DNA of 64,000 nucleotides from Drosophila miranda (lineage: Eukaryota > Arthropoda > Insecta > Diptera > Drosophilidae). How positions within the stretch are numbered: the first letter of the stretch is position 1; each line of letters opens with the position of its first letter. Made by a program: the position numbers and the translations under genes. The stretch covers positions 18,343,718 to 18,407,717 of the forward strand of contig NC_046673.1 in assembly GCF_003369915.1 (NCBI RefSeq). Direction: 5' to 3'. The notes beneath the pieces are model-generated. The model was not told where the DNA came from, searched no databases, and saw only the letters and a list, made by a program, of their open reading frames with translations. This document shows positions 24,024 through 35,348 of this stretch, in pieces.

Positions 24024-25935
24024 GCAATGCTTGTTGAGTTTTATTTTGATCTGTAGGCGCAGCTAAAACCGGCCCCTACTCCAGTATCCTGTATCCTGTA
24101 TCCTGCTCCCAGTTCCTAGTTCTCCTAATCCTAATTCCTAGTCCTCCTGCCAATGGCTAATTTACAGCTACGTCTGCATCTTGAACTGCTCACGCCCTTG
24201 CCAAAGGTCACCCTCTAACTCTCTATCTCTATCTCTCACTCTCTATCTGTATCTCTGTGTCTCTCTGTCCGTCTCTATTATTCGCCCGCAGTTCCCCAGC
24301 ACAGCAGGCAAAACCATTTCAAAGTAAAAGCTCAACATGTCAGCCAGCACAAAGCAAAACTAAGCAAAAGTACAACGGTATAAACGAAACCGAAGGAAAG
24401 GAAAGGAAGAAAGATCACTAAGGTCAGGATTCTGAAGAAGATGTGTAGATGAAGATGAAGATGAAGAAGTAGATGACTAGAAGAACTAGCATAAGCAGAA
24501 GCAGCAGCAGCGTTAGTCAAGAACGTGTGTAGTCCTGTAAATTATATTTAGTCGAAAGCTTTCTCTCAACCTGAAAGCCGCCCCTCCTGAAAGCACTTTT
24601 CCCCAATGTACGTTTATTGTAAAGAACTGTTAGTTAGCACTGACTCCCAAGCAGATCCCAACCAAGAAGCCCAACCCGACCCCCAATAGCAACCCAAAGA
24701 AATCTAATATAATATAATATAATATAAAATAATATGCATTAAGATTATAGCAAACTGTAAACGTATGTAAAACTTATAGCGAATGTTAACTAACACAAAA
24801 TCAGTGCCGCCCATTAATCCACGATTACCACCATTAACGATTAGACACACTAACACACACACACACTAAAAAACACAGCCTAAAACATATAGAGACATAC
24901 GATATGATACACATATTGTACTGCAAATATAGCATGTGCATATGTGTGTCCGAGTAGTCCCGTGCTGCCTTTCAAAACTTGCATACCTATGTACCAGTGG
25001 GTACCAAACCCAACCAAACCAAAGCAAACAAAAATGAAGGATAACCTATCACCTCCTGCACTATCCGAAGCTTATTAGCCTCTCTGTATTTTCGAAAAAA
25101 AAAACCACAACTAAACTAAGTGGAGCTGATCCGTAACCGATAACCAAAGAAAGTAGCTCAAGGAAGAACTGGAACTCTCGATCTTTTTGGTGGATCAGTC
25201 CTACTGCTCGACCTTTAAAAAAGTAAACGCACTCCCACGCCCGCGCTACATACATACAGACATATACATATACATATACATCTACATGAATATATATATG
25301 AAGCTATGTGCCCTACATAAAGATCTAAAGAGTTAGATGTCTATATATACTATATACATTAAAACTATACATATAAATGAATGTACTTATACATATGTAT
25401 TATAGTTGTACTCGATGTTGTAAATGTCTAAACGGAAAACATTTTTATATGTGAAACTATTAGCAACAGCGCTACAAATCTATACATATACCATATACAT
25501 ATAAACTATACATAAATATTTATTTATTTTCGCTTCGTGGTATATACACATAAATTTACATACATACATACATATACTATATACATATACATATATAAAG
25601 AACTATGTACTTGTGTTATTTACTTGGCCCCATCTTGCCTCCTCTCTATAAGCATTACTCGTCTTTTGTCGCTCTCTCTATCTCTCTCCCTGCCCCGTCT
25701 CTTATTATGAGAATCTCTAACTGTACTCGAATCTATCTTAAAACTGTAAAACTGTAAGTGCGAGAAGAGAGTGTAAGTGAAAGTGCAAGTGCGCAAAGCT
25801 CTGTCGGAAGAACGATCACAGGACCGGATAGTAGTATGGGAGGACCATATGCTAAGTAACCATATGTTAGTACTAAAACTCTCCAAGAGTGTGCATATGT
25901 AATGTGGAATGAAAATAAAATGATTTAACAACGCT
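24024..25935 (+). other. 3' UTR of the BIG3-like gene
   Basis: AT-rich, no coding frame, with many TATACATA and CTCTATCTCT runs. AATAAA lies at 25914-25919, followed by a sharp change in composition. This implies a 1.9 kb 3' UTR, long for Drosophila and typical of neuronally expressed genes. Earlier poly(A) sites are possible. Confidence 0.55.
25914..25919 (+). terminator. Poly(A) signal AATAAA, BIG3-like gene (distal)
   Basis: Canonical hexamer at the end of the AT-rich 3' UTR, about 1.9 kb after the stop codon. Confidence 0.5.
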
Positions 25936-26169
25936 TTCGCAACTTAACTAAACAATTTAAATGTGTGTTTTCAAGGAAGGGAGACTACACATATGTATGT
26001 ATATTCTCTAATGTATTCATAAACCTTAAACCACTTTAGTGAGTCGAGTTAACCGATCAACAATCACACTGTGCACAGTATCAAAGCTGTCATTTATATT
26101 CCGCTTGTTCCTTTCATTTGCTGACTGACTGACTCAGTTCTGTCGTACAGAAGAAACCAGTATTTTAAT

Positions 26170-29100
26170 GATATGCCGATCACGAAAGGACATGCCACGG
26201 ACATGATGTAACCATCATGATTTTTAGCGAAAATCGTGAAGAAATTATGTCCTTTTTACAATGGCAGTTGATTCGCAGGACTTTTCCGATCACGAAAAGA
26301 CATGCCACGCCCAGATCGGCAGCTGTTTAGTCGAGATATAGCATTTAGAAAAAACCTGTATTTCAAAGATACGCAAATCCATATCTTAGGAAGGCTATAT
26401 CTTGGACAAATAGGGCCAGATCGGTGAAGGACCTACTCTGTCAGGATCCTAAGAACCCAGTTCGTCGATTGGCATCAAAATCTCGACTTCGAAAATGAGG
26501 CCGATTTTTTGAAAATTTAATGATGTAACCATGATGAATTTTAGCGAAAATCGTGAAGAAATTATGTCCTTTTTACAATGGCAGTTGATTCGCAGGACTT
26601 TTCCGATCACGAAAAGACATGCCACGCCCAGATCGGCAGCTGTTTAGTCGAGATATAGCATTTAGAAAAAACCTGTATTTCAAAGATACGCAAATCCATA
26701 TCTTAGGAAGGCTATATCTTGGACAAATAGGGCCAGATCGGTGAAGGACCTACTCTGTCAGGATCCTAAGAACCCAGACCGTCTATTGGCATCAAAATCT
26801 CGACTTCGAAAATGAGGCCGATTTTTTGAAAATTTAATGATGTAACCATCATGATTTTTAGCGAAAATCGTGAAGAAATTATGTCCTTTTTACAATGGCA
26901 GTTGATTCGCAGGACTTTTCCGATCACGAAAAGACATGCCACGCCCAGATCGGCAGCTGTTTAGTCGAGATATAGCATTTAGAAAAAACCTGTATTTCAA
27001 AGATACGCAAATCCATATCTTAGGAAGGCTATATCTTGGACAAATAGGGCCAGATCGGTGAAGGACCTACTCTCTCAGGATCCTAAGAACCCTGACCGTC
27101 TATTGGCATCAAAATCTCGACTTCGAAAATGAGGCCGATTTTTTGAAAATTTAATGATGTAACCATCATGATTTTTAGCGAAAATCGTGAAGAAATTATG
27201 TCCTTTTTACAATGGCAGTTGATTCGCAGGACTTTTCCGATCACGAAAAGACATGCCACGCCCAGATCGGCAGCTGTTTAGTCGAGATATAGCATTTAGA
27301 AAAAACCTGTATTTCAAAGATACGCAAATCCATATCTTAGGAAGGCTATATCTTGGACAAATACGGCCAGATCGGTGAAGGACCTACTCTCTCAGGATCC
27401 TAAGAACCCAGACCGTCTATTGGCATCAAAATCTCGACTTCGAAAATGAGGCCGATTTTTTGAAAATTTAATGATGTAACCATCATGATTTTTAGCGAAA
27501 ATCGTGAAGAAATTATGTCCTTTTTACAATGGCAGTTGATTCGCAGGACTTTTCCGATCACGAAAAGACATGCCACGCCCAGATCGGCAGCTGTTTAGTC
27601 GAGATATAGCATTTAGAAAAAACCTGTATTTCAAAGATACGCAAATCCATATCTTAGGAAGGCTATATCTTGGACAAATAGGGCCAGATCGGTGAAGGAC
27701 CTACTCTCTCAGGATCCTAAGAACCCTGACCGTCTATTGGCATCAAAATCTCGACTTCGAAAATGAGGCCGATTTTTTGAAAATTTAATGATGTAACCAT
27801 CATGATTTTTAGCGAAAATCGTGAAGAAATTATGTCCTTTTTACAATGGCAGTTGATTCGCAGGACTTTTCCGATCACGAAAAGACATGCCACGCCCAGA
27901 TCGGCAGCTGTTTAGTCGAGATATAGCATTTAGAAAAAACCTGTATTTCAAAGATACGCAAATCCATATCTTAGGAAGGCCATATCTTGGACAAATAGGG
28001 CCAGATCGGTGAAGGACCTACTCTCTCAGGATCCTAAGAACCCTGACCGTCTATTGGCATCAAAATCTCGACTTCGAAAATGAGGCCGATTTTTTGAAAA
28101 TTTAATGATGTAACCATCATGATTTTTAGCGAAAATCGTGAAGAAATTATGTCCTTTTTACAATGGCAGTTAATTCGCAGGACTTTTCCGATCACGAAAA
28201 GACATGCCACGCCCAGATCGGCAGCTGTTTAGTCGAGATATAGCATTTAGAAAAAACCTGTATTTCAAAGAGACGCAAATCCATATCTTAGGAAGGCTAT
28301 ATCTTGGACAAATAGGGCCAGATCGGTGAAGGACCTACTCTGTCAGGATCCTAAGAACCCAGACCGTCTATTGGCATCAAAATCTCGACTTCGAAAATGA
28401 GGCCGATTTTTTGAAAATTTAATGATGTAACCATCATGATTTTTAGCGAAAATCGTGAAGAAATTATGTCCTTTTTACAATGGCAGTTGATTCGCAGGAC
28501 TTTTCCGATCACGAAAAGACATGCCACGCCCAGATCGGCAGCTGTTTAGTCGAGATATAGCATTTAGAAAAAACCTGTATTTCAAAGATACGCAAATCCA
28601 TATCTTAGGAAGGCTATATCTTGGACAAATAGGGCCAGATCGGTGAAGGACCTACTCTCTCAGGATCCTAAGAACCCTGACCGTCTATTGGCATCAAAAT
28701 CTCGACTTCGAAAATGAGGCCGATTTTTTGAAAATTTAATGATGTAACCATCATGATTTTTAGCGAAAATCGTGAAGAAATTATGTCCTTTTTACAATGG
28801 CAGCTGATTCGCAGGACTTTTCCGATCACGAAAAGACATGCCACGCCCAGATCGGCAGCTGTTTAGTCGAGATATAGCATTTAGAAAAAACCTGTATTTC
28901 AAAGATACGCAAATCCATATCTTTGGAAGGCTATATCTTGGACAAATAGGGCCAGATCGGTGAAGGACCTACTCTGTCAGGATCCTAAGAACCCAGACCG
29001 TCTATTGGCATCAAAATCTCGACTTCGAAAATGAGGCCGATTTTTTGAAAATTTAATGATGTAACCATCATGATTTTTAGCGAAAATCGTGAAAAAATTG

Positions 29101-29447
29101 ATATCCTTTTCTACAATGGCAGTTGATTTGCAGGACCTTCCCGATCACGAAAAGACATGCCACGCCCAGATCGGCAGCTGTTTTGTCGAGATATAGCATT
29201 TAGAAAAAACCTGTATTTCAAAGATACGCAAATCCATATCTTTGGAAGGCTATATCTTGGACAAATAGGGCCAGATCGGTGAAGGACCTACTCTGTCAGG
29301 ATCCTAAGAACCCAGACCGTCTATTGGCATCAAAATCTCGACTTCGAAAATGAGGCCGATTTTTTGAAAATTTAATGATGTAACCATCATGATTTTTAGC
29401 GAAAATCGTGAAAAAATTGATATCCTTTTCTACAACGGCAGTTGATT
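26170..29447 (+). repeat. Satellite array, left arm (317-bp units, then 319-bp units)
   Basis: The anchor GGCATCAAAATCTCGAC recurs at 26471, 26788, 27105, 27422, 27739, 28056, 28373, 28690 and 29007, always 317 bp apart, then at 29326 (319 bp). Copies are nearly identical. The two-base step comes from AAGAAATTATGTCC changing to AAAAAATTGATATCC, with CTTTTTAC becoming CTTTTCTAC. Units have no ORF. At the left edge (about 26173-26213) a truncated unit joins GACATGCCACGG directly to ATGATGTAACC, deleting most of the monomer. Orientation + is arbitrary. Confidence 0.97.
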
Positions 29448-29985
29448 TTCTTTGGGCTCTCTACTGGGTTTCAGTTTTTGATGTCTTATGTCTTTGGTCA
29501 TTGTCTATTGTCTGGGGAAATTTAGAGCCTCGTCCGTGGCAAATGTGCGATGAATAAGTGAGAACTTGGCTAATGAGTGGGTGGACAGAGGACGGTGGAC
29601 AGTATTTGGAATACGAGAGCACGAGTATGGCGAAATTTGAGCTTGATCCTTCGGTAAGGACTCCAACGACCCCAACCATACATATTTAGTTTTATCGGCT
29701 ATTTGGGGAGCGATCGAGATCCTGTGTTCGGAATAGCATCCTTGATCTAATACAGTCCTTATCAAGGACCAAGGATCAATCTGAATCTTTGATAAGGGCT
29801 CCACTAAGTCGGGTACATTTTTTCGACCACAGGAAGCCATCGCACTGATCTGGCCACAAATAGTGGAGAAAACAACAAAACAAAACTGGCTTGTTGTTAT
29901 TGTTAAATGTTCTACAACAAAAATGTTCTCCAAATATTTATGTTGTTGTCCAACAACAATCCTCAACTTGCGATCAAAATTGCCG
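29448..29985. other. Unique spacer between the inverted satellite arms
   Basis: About 540 bp of non-satellite sequence. It has a perfect 9-bp inverted repeat, CCTTATCAA at 29757-29765 and TTGATAAGG at 29789-29797. A minus-strand frame without an ATG at its 5' end is open for 462 bases (29966-29505) and almost fills the spacer. Its translation has no motif I recognise. In a Foldback-type element this would be the loop; in a hairpin RNA it would also be the loop. Confidence 0.7.
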
Positions 29986-32508
29986 ATTTTTTCACGTTTT
30001 CTTTGGCTATATCTCGACTATTTTTTTCTAAATGCTATATCTCGACTAAACAGCTTCCGATCTGGGCGTGGCATGTCTTTTCTTGATCGGGAAGGTCCTG
30101 CAAATCAACTGCCATTGTAGAAAAGGATATCAATTTTTTCACGATTTTCGCTAAAAATAATGATGGTTACATCATTAAATTTTCAAAAAATCGGCCTCAT
30201 TTTCGAAGTCGAGATTTTGATGCCAATAGACGGTCTGGGTTCTTAGGATCCTGACAGAGTAGGTCCTTCACCGATCTGGCCCTATTTGTCCAAGATATAG
30301 CCTTCCAAAGATATGGATTTGCATATCTTTGAAATACAGGTTTTTTCTAAATGCTATATCTCGACAAAACAGCTGCCGATCTGGGCGTGGCATGTCTTTT
30401 CGTGATCGGGAAGGTCCTGCAAATCAACTGCCATTGTAGAAAAGGATATCAATTTTTTCACGATTTTCGCTAAAAATCATGATGGTTACATCATTAAATT
30501 TTCAAAAAATCGGCCTCATTTTCGAAGTCGAGATTTTGATGCCAATAGACGGTCTGGGTTCTTAGGATCCTGACAGAGTAGGTCCTTCACCGATCTGGCC
30601 CTATTTGTCCAAGATATAGCCTTCCAAAGATATGGATTTGCATATCTTTGAAATACAGGTTTTTTCTAAATGCTATATCTCGACAAAACAGCTGCCGATC
30701 TGGGCGTGGCATGTCTTTTCGTGATCGGGAAGGTCCTGCAAATCAACTGCCATTGTAGAAAAGGATATCAATTTTTTCACGATTTTCGCTAAAAATCATG
30801 ATGGTTACATCATTAAATTTTCAAAAAATCGGCCTCATTTTCGAAGTCGAGATTTTGATGCCAATAGACGGTCTGGGTTCTTAGGATCCTGACAGAGTAG
30901 GTCCTTCACCGATCTGGCCCTATTTGTCCAAGATATAGCCTTCCAAAGATATGGATTTGCGTATCTTTGAAATACAGGTTTTTTCTAAATGCTATATCTC
31001 GACAAAACAGCTGCCGATCTGGGCGTGGCATGTCTTTTCGTGATCGGGAAGGTCCTGCAAATCAACTGCCATTGTAGAAAAGGATATCAATTTTTTCACG
31101 ATTTTCGCTAAAAATCATGATGGTTACATCATTAAATTTTCAAAAAATCGGCCTCATTTTCGAAGTCGAGATTTTGATGCCAATAGACGGTCTGGGTTCT
31201 TAGGATCCTGACAGAGTAGGTCCTTCACCGATCTGGCCCTATTTGTCCAAGATATAGCCTTCCAAAGATATGGATTTGCATATCTTTGAAATACAGGTTT
31301 TTTCTAAATGCTATATCTCGACAAAACAGCTGCCGATCTGGGCGTGGCATGTCTTTTCGTGATCGGGAAGGTCCTGCAAATCAACTGCCATTGTAGAAAA
31401 GGATATCAATTTTTTCACGATTTTCGCTAAAAATCATGATGGTTACATCATTAAATTTTCAAAAAATCGGCCTCATTTTCGAAGTCGAGATTTTGATGCC
31501 AATAGACGGTCTGGGTTCTTAGGATCCTGACAGAGTAGGTCCTTCACCGATCTGGCCCTATTTGTCCAAGATATAGCCTTCCAAAGATATGGATTTGCAT
31601 ATCTTTGAAATACAGGTTTTTTCTAAATGCTATATCTCGACAAAACAGCTGCCGATCTGGGCGTGGCATGTCTTTTCGTGATCGGGAAGGTCCTGCAAAT
31701 CAACTGCCATTGTAGAAAAGGATATCAATTTTTTCACGATTTTCGCTAAAAATCATGATGGTTACATCATTAAATTTTCAAAAAATCGGCCTCATTTTCG
31801 AAGTCGAGATTTTGATGCCAATAGACGGTCTGGGTTCTTAGGATCCTGACAGAGTAGGTCCTTCACCGATCTGGCCCTATTTGTCCAAGATATAGCCTTC
31901 CAAAGATATGGATTTGCATATCTTTGAAATACAGGTTTTTTCTAAATGCTATATCTCGACAAAACAGCTGCCGATCTGGGCGTGGCATGTCTTTTCGTGA
32001 TCGGGAAGGTCCTGCAAATCAACTGCCATTGTAGAAAAGGATATCAATTTTTTCACGATTTTCGCTAAAAATCATGATGGTTACATCATTAAATTTTCAA
32101 AAAATCGGCCTCATTTTCGAAGTCGAGATTTTGATGCCAATAGACGGTCTGGGTTCTTAGGATCCTGACAGAGTAGGTCCTTCACCGATCTGGCCCTATT
32201 TGTCCAAGATATAGCCTTCCAAAGATATGGATTTGCGTATCTTTGAAATACAGGTTTTTTCTAAACGCTATATCTCGACTAAACAGCTGCCGATCTGGGC
32301 GTGGCATGTCTTTTCGTGATCGGAAAAGTCCTGCGAATCGACTGCCTTTGGAAAAAAGGACATCAATTTTTTCACGATTTTTGCAAAAAATCATGATGGT
32401 TACATCATTAAATTTTCAAAAAATCGGCCCCATTTTCGAAGTCGAGATTTTGTAGCCAATCGACGGTCTGGGTTCTTAGGATCCTGAGAGAGTAGGTTCT
32501 TTGCCGAT
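29986..32508 (-). repeat. Satellite array, right arm, inverted (319-bp units)
   Basis: This is the same satellite in opposite orientation. The reverse-strand anchor lies at 30219, 30538, 30857, 31176, 31495, 31814, 32133 and 32452 (the last one mutated), every step 319 bp. Diagnostic bases are the 319-bp type: GGGAAGGTCC, CGACAAAACAG and TTCCAAAG. The outermost unit (about 32255-32400) carries 317-type bases (CTAAACAGC, GGAAAAGTCC) mixed with private changes, and the innermost is a partial mosaic. Array edges look more diverged than the middle, as expected for tandem homogenisation. Confidence 0.97.
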
Positions 32509-32512
32509 CAGG

Positions 32513-32623
32513 CGCCGGTCGGCCTTCATCGAGCGCACACGCGCTCATATGAACCGGAATACCAGGAGGGTGACGTCGCATGAGATCTTCCTGTCCACCG
32601 GAGTGGGCGGCCTCCTAAAATGA
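32513..32623 (+). pseudogene. Apparent 3'-end fragment of an unidentified coding gene
   Basis: Immediately after the satellite ends, a GC-rich, protein-like frame reads RRSAFIERTRAHMNR then NTRRVTSHEIFLSTGVGGLLK and a TGA stop at 32621-32623. AATAAA follows at about 32638. Composition is unlike the AT-rich surroundings. With a coding tail, stop and poly(A) signal but no upstream exon, it looks like a captured or truncated 3' end of a gene. I cannot name the parent. Chance openness over 36 codons is possible. Confidence 0.35.
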
Positions 32624-32659
32624 ATAGTATTCTGTTTAAATAAAGGGGGCTTAACGGCT

Positions 32660-33240
32660 AAGTTCGTACGGTACATTTTGAAAACGAGACAGTGTATTTC
32701 GGTATATTTCTAAGGGCCAGACGTTAATAATCCAACGAAAAAATGAGTCGTAATTTTGAATGTGCTACAGAAAACAGTGGATTCTTTAGTAGATAATTTA
32801 TCTGTTAGTGGGGTTTCTTATGAATCAAATTAAAAACTATCCAATCTTGTAGAAAATTTATTGGATAAAACTATGTGGGCATTGCTGAGAGATTTAGTTA
32901 GTCAGCATTATTCAATGGAATATCAAAATGTTTTGATTGATCTATTTCGCTATTTGTTTTTTGTTTGACTTATTTAGCTAAAACCTGTTTTTACGCAAAA
33001 TGCAATAAAAGCAAGTATTAAGAATACACCAGTTCAATAGAAAATTGATTCATCAATCCTATTAAATAATGTGGGCATGGCTAAATGTTCTATATAGCTA
33101 GTAATATTCGTCGGAATATCAAAAACGAGGAATATGTAAAATAGAACTTGAAGTCGTCAGTATATTTACGGTATATTTTGAAAATGAGGCGGTATGTTTC
33201 GGTATATTTCTGAGGGTCGGACGGTATATCTTATCGATAA
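32660..33240 (+). repeat. Dispersed repeat, two direct partial copies
   Basis: TACGGTAYATTTTGAAAA, then GTATTTCGGTATATTTCT, then AGGGYCRGACG occur at about 32668-32727 and again at about 33167-33225. The segment 33000-33235 is also found inverted at 11390-11625. Between the copies the DNA is AT-rich with no ORF. The second copy runs into TATCGATA at 33232-33239. The family is unknown to me. Confidence 0.7.
33232..33239. promoter_or_regulatory. DRE (TATCGATA) at the end of a dispersed repeat
   Basis: A perfect DRE directly upstream of a GC-richer, 5'-UTR-like stretch starting about 33260. It sits at the boundary of the dispersed repeat, so the element may have supplied the site. Confidence 0.5.
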
Positions 33241-33269
33241 ACCGGCGGTTACTAAGCGGCACTTCAAAA

Positions 33270-33840
33270 ACTCGGCTTTGGCTGCGCGGTTCGTTTCGCT
33301 GTACACACATTTCGCGGGCTACCGTCTACACATGACGATTCGTAAACAGTAAACATAAAAAATATTGCGCCGGTGTATAGTGTTTTTAAGTGCAATAATA
33401 ACAGCACACGCACTTTTCTGACTGATATTTTTTTTTTTCTTTGCTGTGCAACTGTTGTTCCGTTTCGTGGAAAGGAAAGGCACATCGAAAGTGTTTCAAT
33501 TCTTCACTGCACCTGTCCTGTCTGTCGTCTCACCTGAGCGCGCTCGCACTTCAAGCCACAAAAGTGTAAAGTGCATGCGGCAGCAGAAGCCTCTGCGATC
33601 TTTTTGTTGTTATTCGCGTCGCTGATTCTGCGATCCCCGCGCCGCAGCACCGTCGCCGCCGCGAATCCAACAACAGATTCTCCGAAGCAAGAATTTGCGC
33701 GCTTCTTTGTGATTGTTGCCGCGCTCTAATTGCAAGAGTTTCGCGTGTGTTGCTCTTTGGTTTTTGTTTTGTTTTTGTTTGGCTCTCCTTAACATTAATA
33801 CTTGTGCTTCTTTTGGACGCCCCACCGCACTGCAAATGAG
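33270..33840 (+). other. Putative 5' non-coding exon, probably of the harmonin-like gene
   Basis: Composition changes sharply after the DRE to GC-richer sequence with CGC and GCAGCA runs and no long plausible + frame, as in Drosophila 5' UTRs. A good donor, GAG/GTAAAT, lies at 33840/33841. The next confident + strand coding exon begins after an acceptor at 42507, so an 8.7 kb first intron is inferred. A different or non-coding transcript is possible. Confidence 0.35.
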
Positions 33841-35289
33841 GTAAATACATATACATTGTATTGTATACATATATGCAAGCCATGGGGATGTTCAATACCC
33901 GTGTGTTCTGGCGTGAGTGTGTGTGTGCGAGAGTGTAATGTGACGCTTTATTTTGCCGTTGCTTGGCAGCCTCCTCCTTCCGCCAAACCGTTGGTAGGTA
34001 TGTGTGTGTGTTTAAGCTGCTTAACGGGCGACACAATTTGTGAGAGAGCCGAGAGAGAGATATTATTAATAAATAATGCGTTAATTGTGCCACGGCCTTC
34101 AATTGTTGTGACTCTTATTTCTGCTTTTGTTGTGTCTTGATTTGCTCTAAATATTTGTAAAGTCTAGTTCAAACGAAGAGACCAAGAAGAAAGAAAAGAA
34201 AGAGCAGAGGAAAGTTCTGCCTGTATGTGTATTCCTGTCGCTCTTAGGTAAGGATGCGAGTGAAATGCCTGTCACCCTTATCTCCGAGAAACGGACGGTA
34301 TGCAAAAGTTTTGACTTTTTCTCTTTCTCTCTGCGAAAGAAACGCGGGAGAGTGGCCGTTTCTCTGGCTGTCCCTTATGAGGAAGGACCCCTCCGTTTGG
34401 GTTTGCACTGCTTGTCCCTAAAGGAATACGCAGTACGACTCTCTCTATCTCTCACATTTTCTCGTCCTCTGGATATAGCGGGGCATCTCTCTCTGTTTGA
34501 GCTCTCATATTAGAAAAATGAGGAAGAAAGTTCCCTGTTGCCGGAAGAAAGTTTTACCGTACTGTCTTTCTGCCATTCTCTGTCCCTGTCTCTCCCACTA
34601 CCCCCCCATTATGATTGAACATCTGAATGACTGATTGATCATTGCAGCGACACCAATCTCTTATGCAATCCCCGCCAGCAATTGGGCATTCGAGAGGAGG
34701 CGAGGGATAGTGAGAGCACCTGGCCGGCCGAAAACGCCTGTGGTGAGGCATGAGGCAGCCAGCAGCCAGCGGCAGGGGCAGCGGCAGTGGCGGCGGCAAC
34801 GGAGACTTTCAAATGACTGAAGCCTGAGTTGTGGGCCAATCGGTTAATTGCATTTCCTGGCCAAAGCACAAGCCCCGTCATCCCCATCATCGTAATCATC
34901 ATCATCGTTGTGGTTCCCATCATGATGAGGCGTTAATTGTGGTTTAATTACCCGGACAGTTGCCTGCGGAATGGCCTAACAGCCGCAACCGCAGCCGCAG
35001 CCGCAGTTGCAGTTGCAGTTGCAGTTTTGGTTGCAAATTGCAAAATGCAAAATGGAAAATGCCAATTCAAGTTGCGCGTATCTCATATATACACAAAATT
35101 GAAATTATAATGCAGAAAACTGAGGCTGCCTGCCGCCTGCGGCTCACACACACAGGCAGTGCCACTGCCACAGAGCCAGAGCCAGGCTCCTTTTGTAACC
35201 CAAGCCATCGAGGACGGGCTCCAGCTCTTGGCCTGGGCAACCAGTTCGCCTCGCCGCCCAGTTAGCCTCAAATGGCATTTCTGCCAGGC

Positions 35290-35306
35290 GGACGGACAGA
35301 CGGACG

Positions 35307-35342
<36 letters not shown>

Positions 35343-35348
35343 GGCAGG
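35290..35348. repeat. (GACA/GACG)n tetranucleotide repeat
   Basis: About 14 GACG, GACA and GGCA tetramers in tandem; the central GACAGACA block is perfect. Confidence 0.9.

Noticed and set aside
26170-32508. CRISPR-like array of regular repeats
   Set aside because: Units are contiguous 317/319-bp satellite monomers without unique spacers, in a eukaryotic genome.
33551-34102. 183-codon minus-strand frame
   Set aside because: Lies antisense to a 5'-UTR-like region, has no motif, and shares composition with non-coding sequence.
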